Part shown: piece after piece, positions 11,405 to 23,129 of the stretch | Position numbering within the stretch: position 1 is the first letter of the stretch | How the letters are laid out: each line of letters opens with the position of its first letter | Assembly (NCBI GenBank): GCA_018902385.1 | Contig: JABSSW010000017.1 | Coordinates: forward strand, 1-64,000 | Length of the DNA stretch: 64,000 bases | Direction of reading: 5' to 3' | Source of the DNA: Physcia stellaris | Taxonomy: Eukaryota > Ascomycota > Lecanoromycetes > Caliciales > Physciaceae | Position numbers and translations under genes: made by a program | The notes under the pieces: generated by a model | What the model was told of the DNA's origin: nothing | Seen by the model: only the letters and a program-made list of their open reading frames with translations | The model's database searches: none

Positions 11405-13070
11405 ATTGATCGCTTGTTGACAATCTTCAACGAGCTGGATGCCTTCTCTCAGGTGAGTATGCGCCTCAGCAACTCAACTACCGCTGCAATAGTGCATTCT
11501 GCCAGCATCAATGGGATCAAAGCTTTTCGTCGCAGTGGGCGTCAAACCACGCGCAAGGCGAATACGCCGAAGCTAGCAACATATTTCAGCGATCTTTGGG
11601 AGGTGACCAAAACCCTTCAAGCGATGCAGGTTGATGAGCAGGTAAAAATGCAACCACTATAGGCAGAAAAGAATTGAGATTATCGTATAGGCACTGAAAG
11701 GGAGATTTATCGCTTACAAAGATGTATGTGATCAGTCAACCTTGCTCGAGCACCCTCCTAACATCTTGATAACAAGGTGAAACCCGAGCGCAACATGAGC
11801 CTGGCTTACGTGCGGCGGCTGATCATCGACCTTGCTCTCACCATAACGGTTCATCCCTTAGCGCTGGGGATCAAGGGTGAGGTTAGTGGAGAAGTATACA
11901 TCCCCAAAGGTGTACACATTAATATTCGCTTGGTCACTAACACCTTCGAATATAACAAACGTGACGCCACTGTGCCGGGTAATACAAAAAAGGTATGTTT
12001 CGGACTTAACCCTTCATCTCAAACGTCCGAGCCTACTCCAACAGCGGTGGTGGCTGATTAAATCCTTAGTGGTGCAAAGATGTCAAGCTTTCTGTTGGTA
12101 CTCACACGATCTTGGAGCCTGTGCTAGATCTAAAGGTGATCATCACGTCAACTTCAAGGGTTGATGCTGTTGTAGTTGTAGAGCACCGCAATCTAGCATC
12201 CGTTATGACAGAGAATAGGTTTGCGATAGAGCATATCATCATTGTCATGGTCAGTAAAGCTTAGCGAGCCACTTGAGAGTATACTGATGACTGAAGACAT
12301 CTGGCTGTCCGGACTCTGCAACAAAAGAGCATCTACACCAACTGTCCAACAATGAGAGGATCAAGAACGTACCATTCTTGTATTACAGCGATCATGACAA
12401 CCATGGGATCGACATCTTCAAAACTTTAAAGTATGGGTCAAAAAAGGCTGCTTGGGCGTCTGACATAAGTATCTGCCCGCAACTAGTCTGGGTAGGCCCA
12501 ACGCTTAATGAATACTTGGACTCTCCGAAGGAGTTTCGCCAGCAATGGATAGAGGCTCACAAGGAAAAGCATCAGTCAGAGACGGATGCCCAAACAGCTC
12601 GAGCGGCAGACAAATGGCAGAAAAACGCGGAAGCAAGCATGAAGAAGAAGCTGGTAGCCTTGAATCGTAAAGATCAGGAAATGATTCGGGCTTTCCGAAG
12701 TGGTGGCTGGCTCGAGGATGAATCTCGCATCCAGAACGAGATAGCACAAATGGAGGAGAAGCCTAGTAAGTTTCGCATGGCTAACCTCGCCGACTTTGAT
12801 GTTCGCTACCTGCGTCAGTACATAGAGACAACATTGCTCCAGTACTGTACGGCGAGGACCAAAGTACCGGGACAGAAAGCCGCAGCGCTTAGTATCCGGC
12901 AGCAAGCATTTGCAGATGCAGCAAGCCAAAGTCAGCTTTCGAACCTGCCGTCTGCCCAAGACATGTCTCAAGCGCTGGCAACCCAACAAGAGTTGCCCGA
13001 GGCTGAGACTGTCAACCCAGCAGCTGTGTTTGAAGAAGTTGAAGAGGCATTAGCGCTTGGTCTATTTTAG
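11405..13070 (+). CDS. SPO11 / topoisomerase VI subunit A-like protein
   Basis: A homologue of the meiotic double-strand-break transesterase is the best call. Later exons are 11573-11641, 11691-11723, 11777-11992, 12070-12249 and 12297-13070, all joining at phase 0. An earlier exon ends at 11452, and the N-terminal start is not resolved. The presumed catalytic Tyr is in RFIAYKDV (canonical RDIYYxD). Then comes a winged-helix-like stretch ending LGIKGEVSGEV, which matches the conserved KG-x-x-x-G. The Toprim metal site has its Glu in VVVVEH, where most SPO11 proteins have EK. Its acidic pair is in YYSDHDNHGIDIFKTLKYGS, followed by CPQLVWVG. An unusual C-terminal extension of about 170 residues, Glu/Gln/Ala rich, follows the Toprim fold. 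It is divergent, but no catalytic residue is clearly lost. Confidence 0.7.
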
Positions 13071-13140
13071 AGAAACGGTCTATTACCTTCCATAGAATAA
13101 TCAAAGCTGCTTCCCACTAAGCTTCTTCTGTGCATACAAC
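13061..13140 (+). repeat. Duplicated segment overlapping the SPO11-like stop, copy A
   Basis: Starting with TCTATTTTAGAGAAA and running through TAGAATAATCA, this stretch matches 21229-21310 at roughly 80 percent by eye. It includes the last codons and stop of the SPO11-like gene and the bases after it. Both copies lie in the same orientation. Confidence 0.6.
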
Positions 13141-15949
13141 AAGCAAATTTTGACTCGAATTTGCGAGACTATTCCCTCAATGAGCGGAAACTACCAGGAT
13201 CGCTTTTGCTACTAATTAAGCGAGGCTAGATAGCAGAGCAGGTAGAGAGGTAGGTACTCCGTGCTGAACTGGAAGATCCCTTTAGCCATGTTCTCCGTGA
13301 TTAGCTCAGACGATGCGAGTCAGAGCTTCAGGATAAATGGCAAGGGGTGCGAAGAGTTATCCCAGCAACGTGGGGGTTGACTTGACGTGGAAATTTTCTT
13401 AACATTTTCCTCAAAGATCCAATGATCGAGAGGCCACCTCATATCTCATTCCTGATACATTTGCCCGTGCTGCGGAATAGTTTTTGGATATCAACTTCCA
13501 TGCTGTGTTCATGCGCGAAAAAGTGCCAGCCTCCAGCAGTGCAAGGTATAGCCTAGGGATGACTTGTAGGCACAACAAGTATCGATCGGAGTATTGCAAT
13601 TAGGGGTTGAAGATTGTCTGAAACTCCAGCGATAAGCGCTTCCTTTGAAATCCTAAAAACTACCGACCGAAGATGCAGTCGAGCTACCAGACATCAAAAT
13701 GGGATTGAGAAAGCGATGTGTGAGATTCTAGCTAATTGTCGCTGACCTGATATACTTATCAATTTTGTCTCTGTCGCAGAGATATTAAGACTGGTAATTT
13801 GATTGAGTCACACGTTCAGGGTATTCTTCAAACGCCGTGTACCCATGGAAAAGTACGGAAGTTTTCCAATAGACAGTGTTCCAGAGGCGATAACACACGT
13901 CTATGTCTGGGACGTCGTACGGAAACCCTTGTATTGCGAGGGGCATCCTCGCCGATGAGACCTTTTGCCAAACTCCATCTCGGCCGAAGTATCCATCATG
14001 TCAAGGCGTCGTTCGCACCAGCCATGCCGAAGAATCCACCCTATCTGCATAGCCAGATCACAGGGTTGATGTGTAAACGAAGCGAATAGAAAAGTTCCTA
14101 TGCCGGCAATCTTCACGGCGTCAAACATACCAGAGACTCTGGCCTATCACAGCGTTTGTTTTTGGAACAGCTAAAGACAAGCAAAGGTTGAGTCCCAGTG
14201 TAAATGATATGCTCCTAGTCTTGATGATGTCTGGAGAGCGAAGACTGAAGGCCGCTGATGATAAAGCAGATGTTTGCAGACACCGCCAAGGGCCGTCTGC
14301 CACACAATGGCCCAGCAAATGGTTCATGCCGAGTTCCTCAAGAGTTGGGAACGTTGGGATACCCATGGGAGTCCATTCTTTGACGGCCTGGATTTTTGTT
14401 CTCCTGCCCTGCTTTGGAAGAGTATTGACCCTCCTACCGGGGAGGTTCATTAAATCTCAGGGGACTCAGTACTTTGGGGGAGTTGGCATGTTGTTTGTTC
14501 GTGTGACCTGCGCCCCCTCCCCATTAACCGTTAATCCCGTCTTACTTTGGGGGAGCATTGACCTGGGGGAGCTAAACGTTGTTGTTTATTTTTCTATGTC
14601 CCGCCCCTCCGACCCCATTATTGGCCTGAGGGAGCTTGAAAGGGGTTTGTTTTTCTTTCACCAATTTATAGAGATGACTTATCTTCAATTTACCTTCTTG
14701 TGGTCTTGATCTAACGCGAAAAGTCACCTCTATTCCTACCACCCTGTGTTTCGTCTCTCGCACGATGAATACGAGGGGGTGAACAGTGATAGGATCACAC
14801 TCTTGAAGTACGGCTTCTGGGGAGCGTACTGAACAGTAACGTATGACAAGGGGTCAGACCAATATCGCTTCGGGGGCGTACTGAGTTTGCTACAACAATG
14901 TCTTGATGCCACATAGTATCGCTTCGGGGGAGTGTACTATGCAGTCATATTACACCTCGGCCTTGCAGAGCAAGAGTTCGATCAAGAACCCCTAATAGTG
15001 CTGAAGATATCTGACCTTTTCGCATACCAATCGACCTGATTCTCTGGCAGAGCTTAGTCAGGATCGAAAAGCTCGAATCTGCACTCTTTGCATCGGTGTA
15101 TGCCCGCAGAAGCCTGCCGCGCATTCGATGCGGTCCTTCCATATCGATTTCTGGGCCAAATCTGCCATCCGTCCCACATCGTTGGCATACCGTTCGGACT
15201 TCCTGCAGTTAAATTGCATAGGTATCGTCCCATGTACGTCGCAAACAGTACCTAGGAACCCTGAGACACAAATGATGCTACCAAGATCGTGGTGTGACCT
15301 GCACTCTCGTCAATATCGCACTGCTCAGGCAAAAAGTACTTGTTTCACCGCGTACCTTCTACCCAATGCTATGTACCTCATTCCACATCGATGCTTCATC
15401 TCATGAAGAGCCACATCCAGAACTTCGTACCCCGTCAGGTATTCGGCCGTGGGCCTTCATCGGCCCTACGTCATACCTGAAGCCAATAGGCTTATCGGCC
15501 CCCAATCGTTCAAGATTCACGTCATCAAGGAAGCTTGCCCCAAATATTCAGGCAATAGATCGTTGAGGGAGCTCTAGAATGCGCATGGCTGGATGGGGGC
15601 TAAAGAACTCACCGCTCAGAGGGCTAGAACTTGCATGACTGAGGGAGCTTGCACGGAAGCTTCAGACTAGGCTCGTTAGAATAACGCTGGGCAGGGGACA
15701 TAAGCGGATGCTGTGAGAGAGTGTTGAAAAGTACAGTCTCCGCAGGTGCTGCAGTCAGAATCCAGACGTATGAACCGACTCATTGAGCTTAGCACCTTGA
15801 CACCTGCACACATAATTGCTTCAATTCTGTCTGTATCCTACTCCTTGAACAACGAGCTTCATAGTAATGCAATGGTAGTCACCCACATTTTCCAATAATG
15901 CCCAACTTTCTCAACGATTTCTGCCCGACATCGCAGTCGGCGCATTCTG
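13141..15949. other. Gene-poor, repeat-rich interval
   Basis: No convincing gene is seen. About 14455-14660 holds several purine-rich GGGGGAG blocks (TTTGGGGGAGTTGG, TTTGGGGGAGCATT, CTGGGGGAGCTAAA, CTGAGGGAGCTTGA). They recall polypurine tract/LTR borders. About 14805-14945 holds three degenerate copies of a CGCTTCGGGGGAGTGTACT motif about 50 to 60 bases apart. Small ORFs elsewhere have no motif. It is probably remains of retroelements, but no reverse transcriptase or integrase motif could be found. Confidence 0.4.
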
Positions 15950-16956
15950 TTAATCCCTGCAGATCTCATCCGTATCGTGCATATGATGAGGCGTTGAAGC
16001 AGCATCACCATAATCGAAATCTACCAGTCATCAGATTTTATTTCTTCAACGGTCTCGGTCTCTCATACCTGGAAGTGTCAAGCCATCGATAAGCTCGTTG
16101 GCGAAATTCGGAAGGTAGAACCAATCATTCGATCGAAATTCAAGATCGTCTGCACCCAGAGTACCAAGGCCTGTATATTTGGTGAGGAACATTGCATGTT
16201 TGAAGCTGCCGACGTAGACCTTTGGATGGTCTCTATCTTCGCCCTTTTGTTCAAAGCGATCGTCCCAACTTCCGTCCCTTAGCAAGTGATGTCTGCATTA
16301 GATGATATGACATACCCATTGATGGTGTTCTGAATGTCTCCCCAGTTCGTCATCCTCGGAGTCTTGTGGAAAGAAGTTTTGAGTGCTGCGCGATACCAGG
16401 TATCCTCTCCGTTCTGATCTTGCTTCCACAGAACAGATACCCATTCCCAATCATATCGATGACCGGAATCCTTGTGCAGATAAGCAATGATCACAGACAT
16501 ATGAAGGGATCACTTACATGAGAGAAGTAAAGATAGTAAGTAATCCGCCAAGTATTGTCACCCTTACAAAAGTTGATCGTATAATAGGTTGGCATGAAAG
16601 CCCCAGGAGTGTCCTTGCCATGCCAATCCCCTTGCTTAGCACATCCTTCCTTCAGTGACCCGAGCCTGCCGAGGTCGGCGATGTTGCCGTTTGGCTTCTT
16701 GCCATCCGCCTTAACAGCCACGGAAGGGTAGCATGATTTCTAAATGTCTCATCAGTACTAGGAAAAGGCCACGACTAAGAAAGAGAGGTCATACAGATCC
16801 GCCAGGGCGTCCGAAGTGCCACATTGGCGCAGCCGCCTTGACTACCTCCAGCGGGTTTTTTTCCCAAAACATACTGCCAGGCATACGAGTGTTGGCCGAT
16901 ACATAAGGTAAAAGCGCTGCGGTAAAGGCCAAGATACCAACGGTGGTGGACTTCAT
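15950..16956 (-). CDS. NPP1-like (necrosis-inducing-like, NLP) secreted protein
   Basis: This belongs to the NLP family, secreted proteins of plant-associated microbes; many bind plant membrane sphingolipids and some are cytolytic. Exons visible are 16956-16795 (with a signal peptide ending near LLPYVSA), 16739-16518, and one from 16470 that carries the hallmark heptapeptide as GHRYDWE. The exon carrying the HPKVYVG segment follows. A last small exon ends at 15950 after an intron with donor GTATGAG. The classical heptapeptide is GHRHDWE: the first His, Asp and Glu are kept, the second His is Tyr. The junction near 16310-16270 is unclear because the candidate introns there are only 23 or 38 bases. 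The gene may therefore be intact with an unusual intron, or be mutated at this point. Whether it is cytolytic cannot be told from sequence. Confidence 0.75.
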
Positions 16957-17136
16957 GATGTTAGGAAACGGAATGTCTTGCGTGGAGTGATCTGGAGGTG
17001 AAGAGAATCGTGAACGTTGGGACTGATGTAGAAGCAAGTCCACCACTGGGGATAGCTGTTTCTTATACATGTCAATCTGCAGCTACCGCTTGAATGATCT
17101 GGATCTCCATCATTGCGGATATTGATACAGCCGAAG

Positions 17137-17529
17137 TCAAATATTCGTGCTCGTTGTGGAGGTTCTAGCGCTCACGAAAGAACAAATAGAAGTTCCATGT
17201 TTAGCCGCTTCCAATGTAGTGCCCAAGATATCATTAACGGGAGCTGTTTCTCCCAGGACATCATCCATTTCCTGCCACGCCACGCAGCCTTGAAGTGACG
17301 GGTCGAATCTGACCTCTATGGATGGAAGAGCCGCGGAAGTAGGTCTGCAATTAGGTAAGAACTGAAGGCTATTCAAGTATCGTTTCAGAAAGCGAAAAGC
17401 TAAACATGATTTGCTGCCGTCCGCTCGGTTCGCATTGGTAAGCAACGTTTCGACTCGCTTAAGGTTTGTCAGATCATAGAACGAGCTCGCTAATCTTGTG
17501 CGACTTAGGCGCTGCATGCAGAGCCTCAC
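17137..17529 (-). CDS. Hypothetical protein fragment, possibly F-box/LRR-like
   Basis: A 130-codon open frame of non-repetitive composition. It contains patterns such as LKRVETLLTNANR and RFLKRYLNSLQFLP that recall the C-terminal parts of fungal F-box-like hypothetical proteins. No F-box is visible, the true start is not defined, and no splice partners were found. It may be a remnant. Low confidence. Confidence 0.25.
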   Translation of the reverse strand: MRLCMQRLSRTRLASSFYDLTNLKRVETLLTNANRADGSKSCLAFRFLKRYLNSLQFLPNCRPTSAALPSIEVRFDPSLQGCVAWQEMDDVLGETAPVNDILGTTLEAAKHGTSICSFVSARTSTTSTNI

Positions 17530-18119
17530 AGATCAACATTCTCAGTCGAGTAGTACTCGATTCGTTCTGCTTCTCACAGAGCCGCGATATCGAAGGTCAT
17601 TAGTTTATTCAGGATAGCGAGACGTTAGTGCTTACTGATACCAGCACCGCAGGGAAGTACAGAGTGACTGGGATAGATTATTGCTATTGGCGCGCCTGAT
17701 TGCCGGTAAACACTGAGTCTTGTAGTACCTTATTATAACATTGTGATCGTGCATTGCCTGGGTCGCGTGTTTCGGTACAGTGGTAGAGCATAGCCGGTGG
17801 ATAGCGGCGATTAGTTTGTTTCAACCAATAGAAGTAAGTAACCAATAGAAGTAAGTCTCCTGCAAACATATCTTGATGAATAAGGATTGAATCCTATCAA
17901 CCAGAGGGTCTGACCACCCGCTGTGACAATCCACTGTACTCGGCCTTGAGCGGCTGGATTCCAGATGACTTCCCAAGACCAGAGAGCTTAGCATTATATT
18001 CAATGTCAATTGTTACAGCCACTCGCAGTCCAAGGTGTTAGGCGCTCATGTCCAAGCTGAGAACGGAGCATGTATTCGGAGATATTGATCACAGGATAGT
18101 GAATGTCCATCAGAAATTG

Positions 18120-18699
18120 GCTGACATCTGCTGCAGTACACCCTTGGAGCTTGAGATCAAGAACAAACTTAGGCAGGAGGCGAAGGAGTTGAAGAAGCAA
18201 AAGTAGGTCCTTATAGCAGCGAAATGGGCTGAAGGATATCCCTGCAGGCGTTGCCAAACGAATTTTTGACAGCAATATCAAGCTTCACGAGCATGTTTAT
18301 ACCCGTCATGCGAAGAAGCCAGAGCCTGCTCTACAGCAACCAATATGGTCTACTCCTTCTGCAACACCTACTTCGCTTTCAATTTGCTTCTGTTTTCACC
18401 TCCTACCTTACCAAAGCTCTTACCTCTCTCGATTTCCGTACCAGAAATTGTACGCAAGCGCTCAGAGAGTGGAGCATCTATCCCTTCCGAAATTCCTTCA
18501 GGATCCTCGTCGGTGCAACACCAAGAGAGCCAATATCATGGGCATGAATAGCCTCACGGCCTGTCGCACCGAAACCCTCACGTCTCCGATTGCGTCACTC
18601 AAATCGCTATGCAAACCCTTGGAGAATGCAAGAATTGCTTGCCCGCTCGCTCCGCCTCGTACCCCCTCACCGAAACAACATGGCATTCAGAAGCCTTAG
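18120..18699 (+). pseudogene. C2H2 zinc-finger pseudogene, fungal repeat-associated type
   Basis: A coiled, Lys/Glu-rich stretch (KLRQEAKELKKQK) is interrupted by a TAG near 18212 and then reads into YPCRRCQTNF. One extra T in a five-T run (18263-18267) shifts the frame. The other half of the finger continues as SNIKLHEHVYTRHAKKPEP, followed by a Pro/Ser/Thr-rich tail open to 18699. The CRRC...KLH.H...H pattern is a C2H2-like finger that, to my memory, recurs in many fungal hypothetical and repeat-linked proteins. An in-frame stop plus a frameshift mark it as a pseudogene. Confidence 0.6.
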
Positions 18700-21600
18700 C
18701 TCACTGTGAACGACCTGTTCCGCATGTTCGCTGGGAAGCCGAGTCGATTTGGCCTGCAGCAGCACCGAATTGGCTCGTTTTACCCGAAAGGCCGTGGTAA
18801 ATGCAGCCACAAAAATAATTGTGGCCCATACAAACGCGCATTATGTCACACTTTAACGCAGCGGCCTCACCTGCTTTCATACCGGCCAAAGTCGTAGTAT
18901 TTTGCATCAGCGCATGTGTCTCGGCCAAACACTCGACCCGTGTTTCGCCTCCCTCTTCTTCTCGATTCTCAATGGTATCCCGCTGGATTCCTTGAATCTA
19001 CATTCAAATACTGATTGATGACCGTTGCTGTTGATGTTTTTGCTGATCTACGAGAACATGCGAGAGTAGATACAGAGATCTTTTAGAAGCAGGATAACCA
19101 GTTGGACACAACAGACACTACGTCCCGTCCGTGTTCTCATCATTGATTACAGATATTCATAGACCTCAGTCAGAATAAGGAACAACATCACTGTCGTCTT
19201 CATTCGCAGTCGTCGGTCTTGCGGGTGCCATTTATGGACAGCGCCCGCACTTATCTCATGAGAGAACAGGCTGATTTGGGAGATAGAGCTAGGCTTCCTA
19301 AAATTCTGTCAGCAATCAGGTCAGCGCTACTGCCATCTTCATCCATCCGCATGGTTTGGGCGGCACCGACACTGCTTTGTTGAGAGAACAGGGTGTTCGC
19401 TGCTAATTCGTCCCACCCCTAGTAACGCGGAGCTTCGCATTATTTTGACCATAGGCAAACTGATCTGGGAGAAGGGGTACTTAGAGTACGCGGAGAAGGC
19501 GCAACGATTTTGGGATATGCTTGGACTTGCAGGCGCTCGCTGGCTGTCTTCCGTTTCTCATTTCTCGAAATTCGGCACATCACAGCTTCGTTCTCCTTGG
19601 CAGCTCTCGGAAGAATACGATGTACAAATTAGATATAGACTGGTCACACGGGAAGGCGTAAATAGTCAACGCTGCTAGTAATCGTCAGTCGGCTTTGTCG
19701 CCACCAGCATCGTTGTCTCACGTCACCCCAGGTCGAAGTAGCGCCTTTCATGTGTGCCGGTTTTATGATTGCTGACGAGAATCCTTCAACAGACAGCTGT
19801 GTTTCCAGATGGACACATGATTTTGTGCCGTTTCCAGAAGATCGTCGATGTAACGAGGAGGGACTTGATCCGAAGTTTGATTTCGGCAGTGATGATGCAT
19901 CGGCTCAAGATGATAATGGTAATTGCACCAGGTTCTTCCTGACCTTGTATCTTCCTATCGATGACAGATTATACAGCCGTCGTGACTGATGATACCAGTC
20001 CCCCTCTCCTCAACATTGCGTCTGCTATGTTTCAGATAACAATCACTGCCAATCTGATTTGTAAGCTGAAACGGGTTGATTTACTCTTCCAAGGCGTAGG
20101 CTATGTCCGCGGGTGAGGTATAGACGCATAGAGCTGCTCCTGAGGGTGAACTACAGACTCAATAGTTGCTTCTGCGCCAAGACACAAAACTATTATGCTA
20201 TCATTGATCTCTTGATAACTTGGCTAACACCTCTCGAGATTTGTATATTCTTGAATCCAGTAGTTCAGCAAGCGCGCTCCGTTTATGGAGTAAACCATCC
20301 ATCGAAGGCTCTGCGATAAGTCGTCACTGGCAGTGGTATCAACGCTGTCCTCCGTGGTAAAGCTTTGGACATGCCTACTGCGAAATCTCTGCTCTAGAGA
20401 ATGAGCTTTCTTCTGGTCCGTTCCCGCAGGACAACAGAAACACCAACAGCAGCATCGAAACACCAGTGGTTTGGACAACAACTCGTGATCTTCTGCATGT
20501 TGAGCACTGTCCAAGACTGGGGCTTTCTCAATTTCCCGTAAGATCTGGCACTTCTTGTTCTAGACGTTTCTCTTGGGCAACGCGCAAGGGTATTCCGTGG
20601 CTGTAAGTAAAAATGCGGAGCTATGGCGTTATTTGATTGTGAAATATGTCGCAAAGCTACAGATAACCTCATTTGGCATCTTGTATTCCTTTACGCTTAT
20701 GATCAAAGGACGCTGACACTTTGCGAAATAACTATATACGAGCGCTGGTTCTACCAGCCATAAGCGAAGTCGCGAGCGAGCAATATCGTCTAGTTCACCA
20801 TATTCTAATGCTGTAGCTTCCAACATTTCCAATGGGAGCTGATTTGATAGGGGGAGAGAAGACGAATATGATATATTTCTGCTGAATAGCTGGACAATTG
20901 AGATCATAGGCTTACATACTTCGAATGAGTCACAACAGCGTAGCATGACTTTTGGTCCCACGGTACCGAGTCAACCCCTTCGCCATTTTGGATCACTCCT
21001 TTGCGGAAAGTGTCTGAAGTAAAGCGAAGGAGGACACTAGTATTGAAAGATGAGGATAATGTAGCAAGGCGTGTGTCAACAGCATGAGAAACTTGATGAG
21101 CTGTGATTTCGATAACTGACGAGAGAAAGCATCAAACAGCTTGCAGTCTTGCACGGCATATCGACATGCCTACTGATCATTTGGGTGACAGCGAAAGGCG
21201 TGAGAGGAGTGGTATGAGGAGGTCTTAGTCTATTTTAGAGAAAACGTCCATTACCTTCGATAGAATAATCAGAGCTGCTCTTCCACAAATTTTCTGTTGT
21301 GTATAGTCACAACATGCGTAGTCTGGCTCATCCCTTACTCTATTCTTATCGGAGTCGCTCGAAACAATCCAGTTGGCTTTCGCTGAAACGTCAGGTAGGC
21401 AAAGAGGCAAACACGAAGCGACGAAGCGTTAGAGTAGTGAAATGAAAGATGCCCTCAGCCCTATCTCCCGTTCATTGCAGTTGATTAATTGCAGTTGTTG
21501 TCTTCAGCGTTATCCTATCTCAAAATAAGCGTAGCATTATGCATCATCAGAGTAACGAAAGGACCAACTGATCATAGTGTTTATGCCTTGAGTATCTCAG

Positions 21601-22331
21601 AGAAAAGTGTGGCATCAAATACCTCAAATGGTTCAAGTCCGAGCACATCGAACCATACTGGGGTACTGTGGTGTCGACACATCGGCGTACTTCAATGGGT
21701 CTGCGCTTTCTCCGTCCATCCGCCACTGTACGGATTTTCATGTCCCTAAAGTTAACCCAGTGGATTTGACTCATTGGTCGATGTTATTATGACTACGTAG
21801 AAGAGGGTAGTTAGTGCATGTTTCGAAGATGGGTATGGTTTGAGATGATGACAGCACTCGCAGCACCTCGTCTTATCGAGGGAGAAAGGACAAGAAGTAA
21901 CTGGTCATTAAGCGAGCGGTCACGAATTCAGCCATAAATGCTTGGCAATATGCCTTTTACAGTAGAGATCCGCCCTGTAGCACACCCCAACAAAGGTCAT
22001 TTAGGCCCCTTTTGAATCCTCCCTGCGGGCCTGCGCATTATTCAGGACCCCCATTTTGACTGAAATCTCGCAGTTAGCAGCCCTTTCACGCGAGTGGCGC
22101 CCTCCTACCAGCGACAGCGCGTTTGAGATACCAACCTGCCCCTGCTGATCGTGCTGTTGGAGAGGTAGGGTAGTATTGTTCTACCCGTCGGTTCCGTCAA
22201 CGATAGACAATATCATCTCAACGTTTTAATTTAACACCTGATATCCGTACTTGGTCCACCTCATTTCCTCTCAGCCTTCACCGCTCTTGTGAGTAAGATT
22301 TTTCCCTCGAGAAGCAAGTCGTACGCCCGAC
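18700..22331. other. Gene-poor interval, scattered weak ORFs
   Basis: No gene is supported. A minus-strand open frame at 20961-20629 (110 codons) has protein-like composition (LEMLEATALEYGELDD) but no motif, start support or splice partner. Plus-strand frames near 19445-19678 and 19750-19989 are likewise unsupported. The duplicated SPO11 3'-end segment lies at 21229-21310. The region looks like decayed genes and repeats. Confidence 0.35.
21229..21310 (+). repeat. Duplicated segment of the SPO11-like 3' end, copy B
   Basis: It matches 13061-13140 (TCTATTTTAGAGAAAA, TAGAATAATCAGAGCTG) with scattered substitutions, eight kilobases away in the same orientation. Just upstream, 21177-21199 reads TCATTTGGGTGACAGCGAAA, a motif that recurs at 39861-39883. 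Confidence 0.6.
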
Positions 22332-22898
22332 ATGCATATCAAATCCCTCATTCTATCCGTCCCTGTCCTCCTACAGCTGTCCAGCGGCGTCAGTGCATGC
22401 CGATACCTCAATTTGACCACCACCGCCGCTCGAAACAACCAGTCGACCATTGAATGCTGGCGACTAGCCAACCCTTTCAAGGTCTCCACCGAGAAAGGCA
22501 CGTCGGGGACACAGACAGTCTCACTAGGTAGCTTGGCCAATGGCAGCTACAGTATTGTGCCTGCAGGCACAAATGACGGCGCCCACGTCGCACCTGCAAA
22601 CCAGTATGTCGCTCCATCAGCCAGGAGCCTCACAGCGCTAAGTGCAAGCAGATACGTCATGTTCCTTTCCGGCAAAGCTGAGATTACAGTCCCCAATTCA
22701 ACTCAGCGTGCAATCATCTCTGCAGGCAAGAACGGCCTCTTCTTTGCGGCCGACACCGCCGCTGTGAGTGCCGTTGGGCATGTCACCGACTTCCTCAAGG
22801 AGACTGTACTAATCCAAATTCCTGTTGCCGGCGGCTTAGCACCAAATCACACTATGCTGTACTCGGGGCCTTGTAAAGGCGCTGAGCTGGTGCAATGA
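22332..22898 (+). CDS. Small secreted protein, cupin-like beta-rich, function unknown
   Basis: A single-exon, 188-aa protein. A hydrophobic signal peptide spans about residues 1-22 (SLILSVPVLLQLSSGVSA). The mature part has few charges and many Ser/Thr/Ala, with N-glycosylation sites NLT, NQS, NGS, NST and NHT. A stretch (VMFLSGKAEITVP, then IISAGKNGLFFAAD) has the alternating pattern of a cupin-like beta barrel, but no metal-binding His set is evident. The start ATG directly begins the signal peptide and the gene is uninterrupted. Role unknown; it is probably an extracellular or wall-associated protein. Confidence 0.7.
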   Translation: MHIKSLILSVPVLLQLSSGVSACRYLNLTTTAARNNQSTIECWRLANPFKVSTEKGTSGTQTVSLGSLANGSYSIVPAGTNDGAHVAPANQYVAPSARSLTALSASRYVMFLSGKAEITVPNSTQRAIISAGKNGLFFAADTAAVSAVGHVTDFLKETVLIQIPVAGGLAPNHTMLYSGPCKGAELVQ

Positions 22899-23129
22899 TG
22901 CTTCTGCTTCTTACAGGCGATCGAATAGAAGCACGATTGAATAGCGTACTCCAGTTCACCTGATGACTTCATTGTGAATGATCGTGAACGGATTTTCAGC
23001 ACCGCAATCGCCAGAGCCAGTCCCTCAGCGTCGGACCACCCTAATATCCTAGTATGCCTACGTTTACTGTCTGAAGTATTAAGACTCACCATTATCTATT
23101 CCCAGCCTAGAGTTTTAGATACTGCTACG

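Noticed and set aside
14188-14709. 173-codon plus-strand open frame
   Set aside because: It runs through the GGGGGAG repeat blocks, has no motif, and its composition follows the repeats.
17700-17870. tRNA in the GGTACAGTGGTAGAGCA region
   Set aside because: It resembles an A box, but no B box or paired arms follow at the right distance; a small CCAATAGAAGTAAGT duplication is all that is clear.
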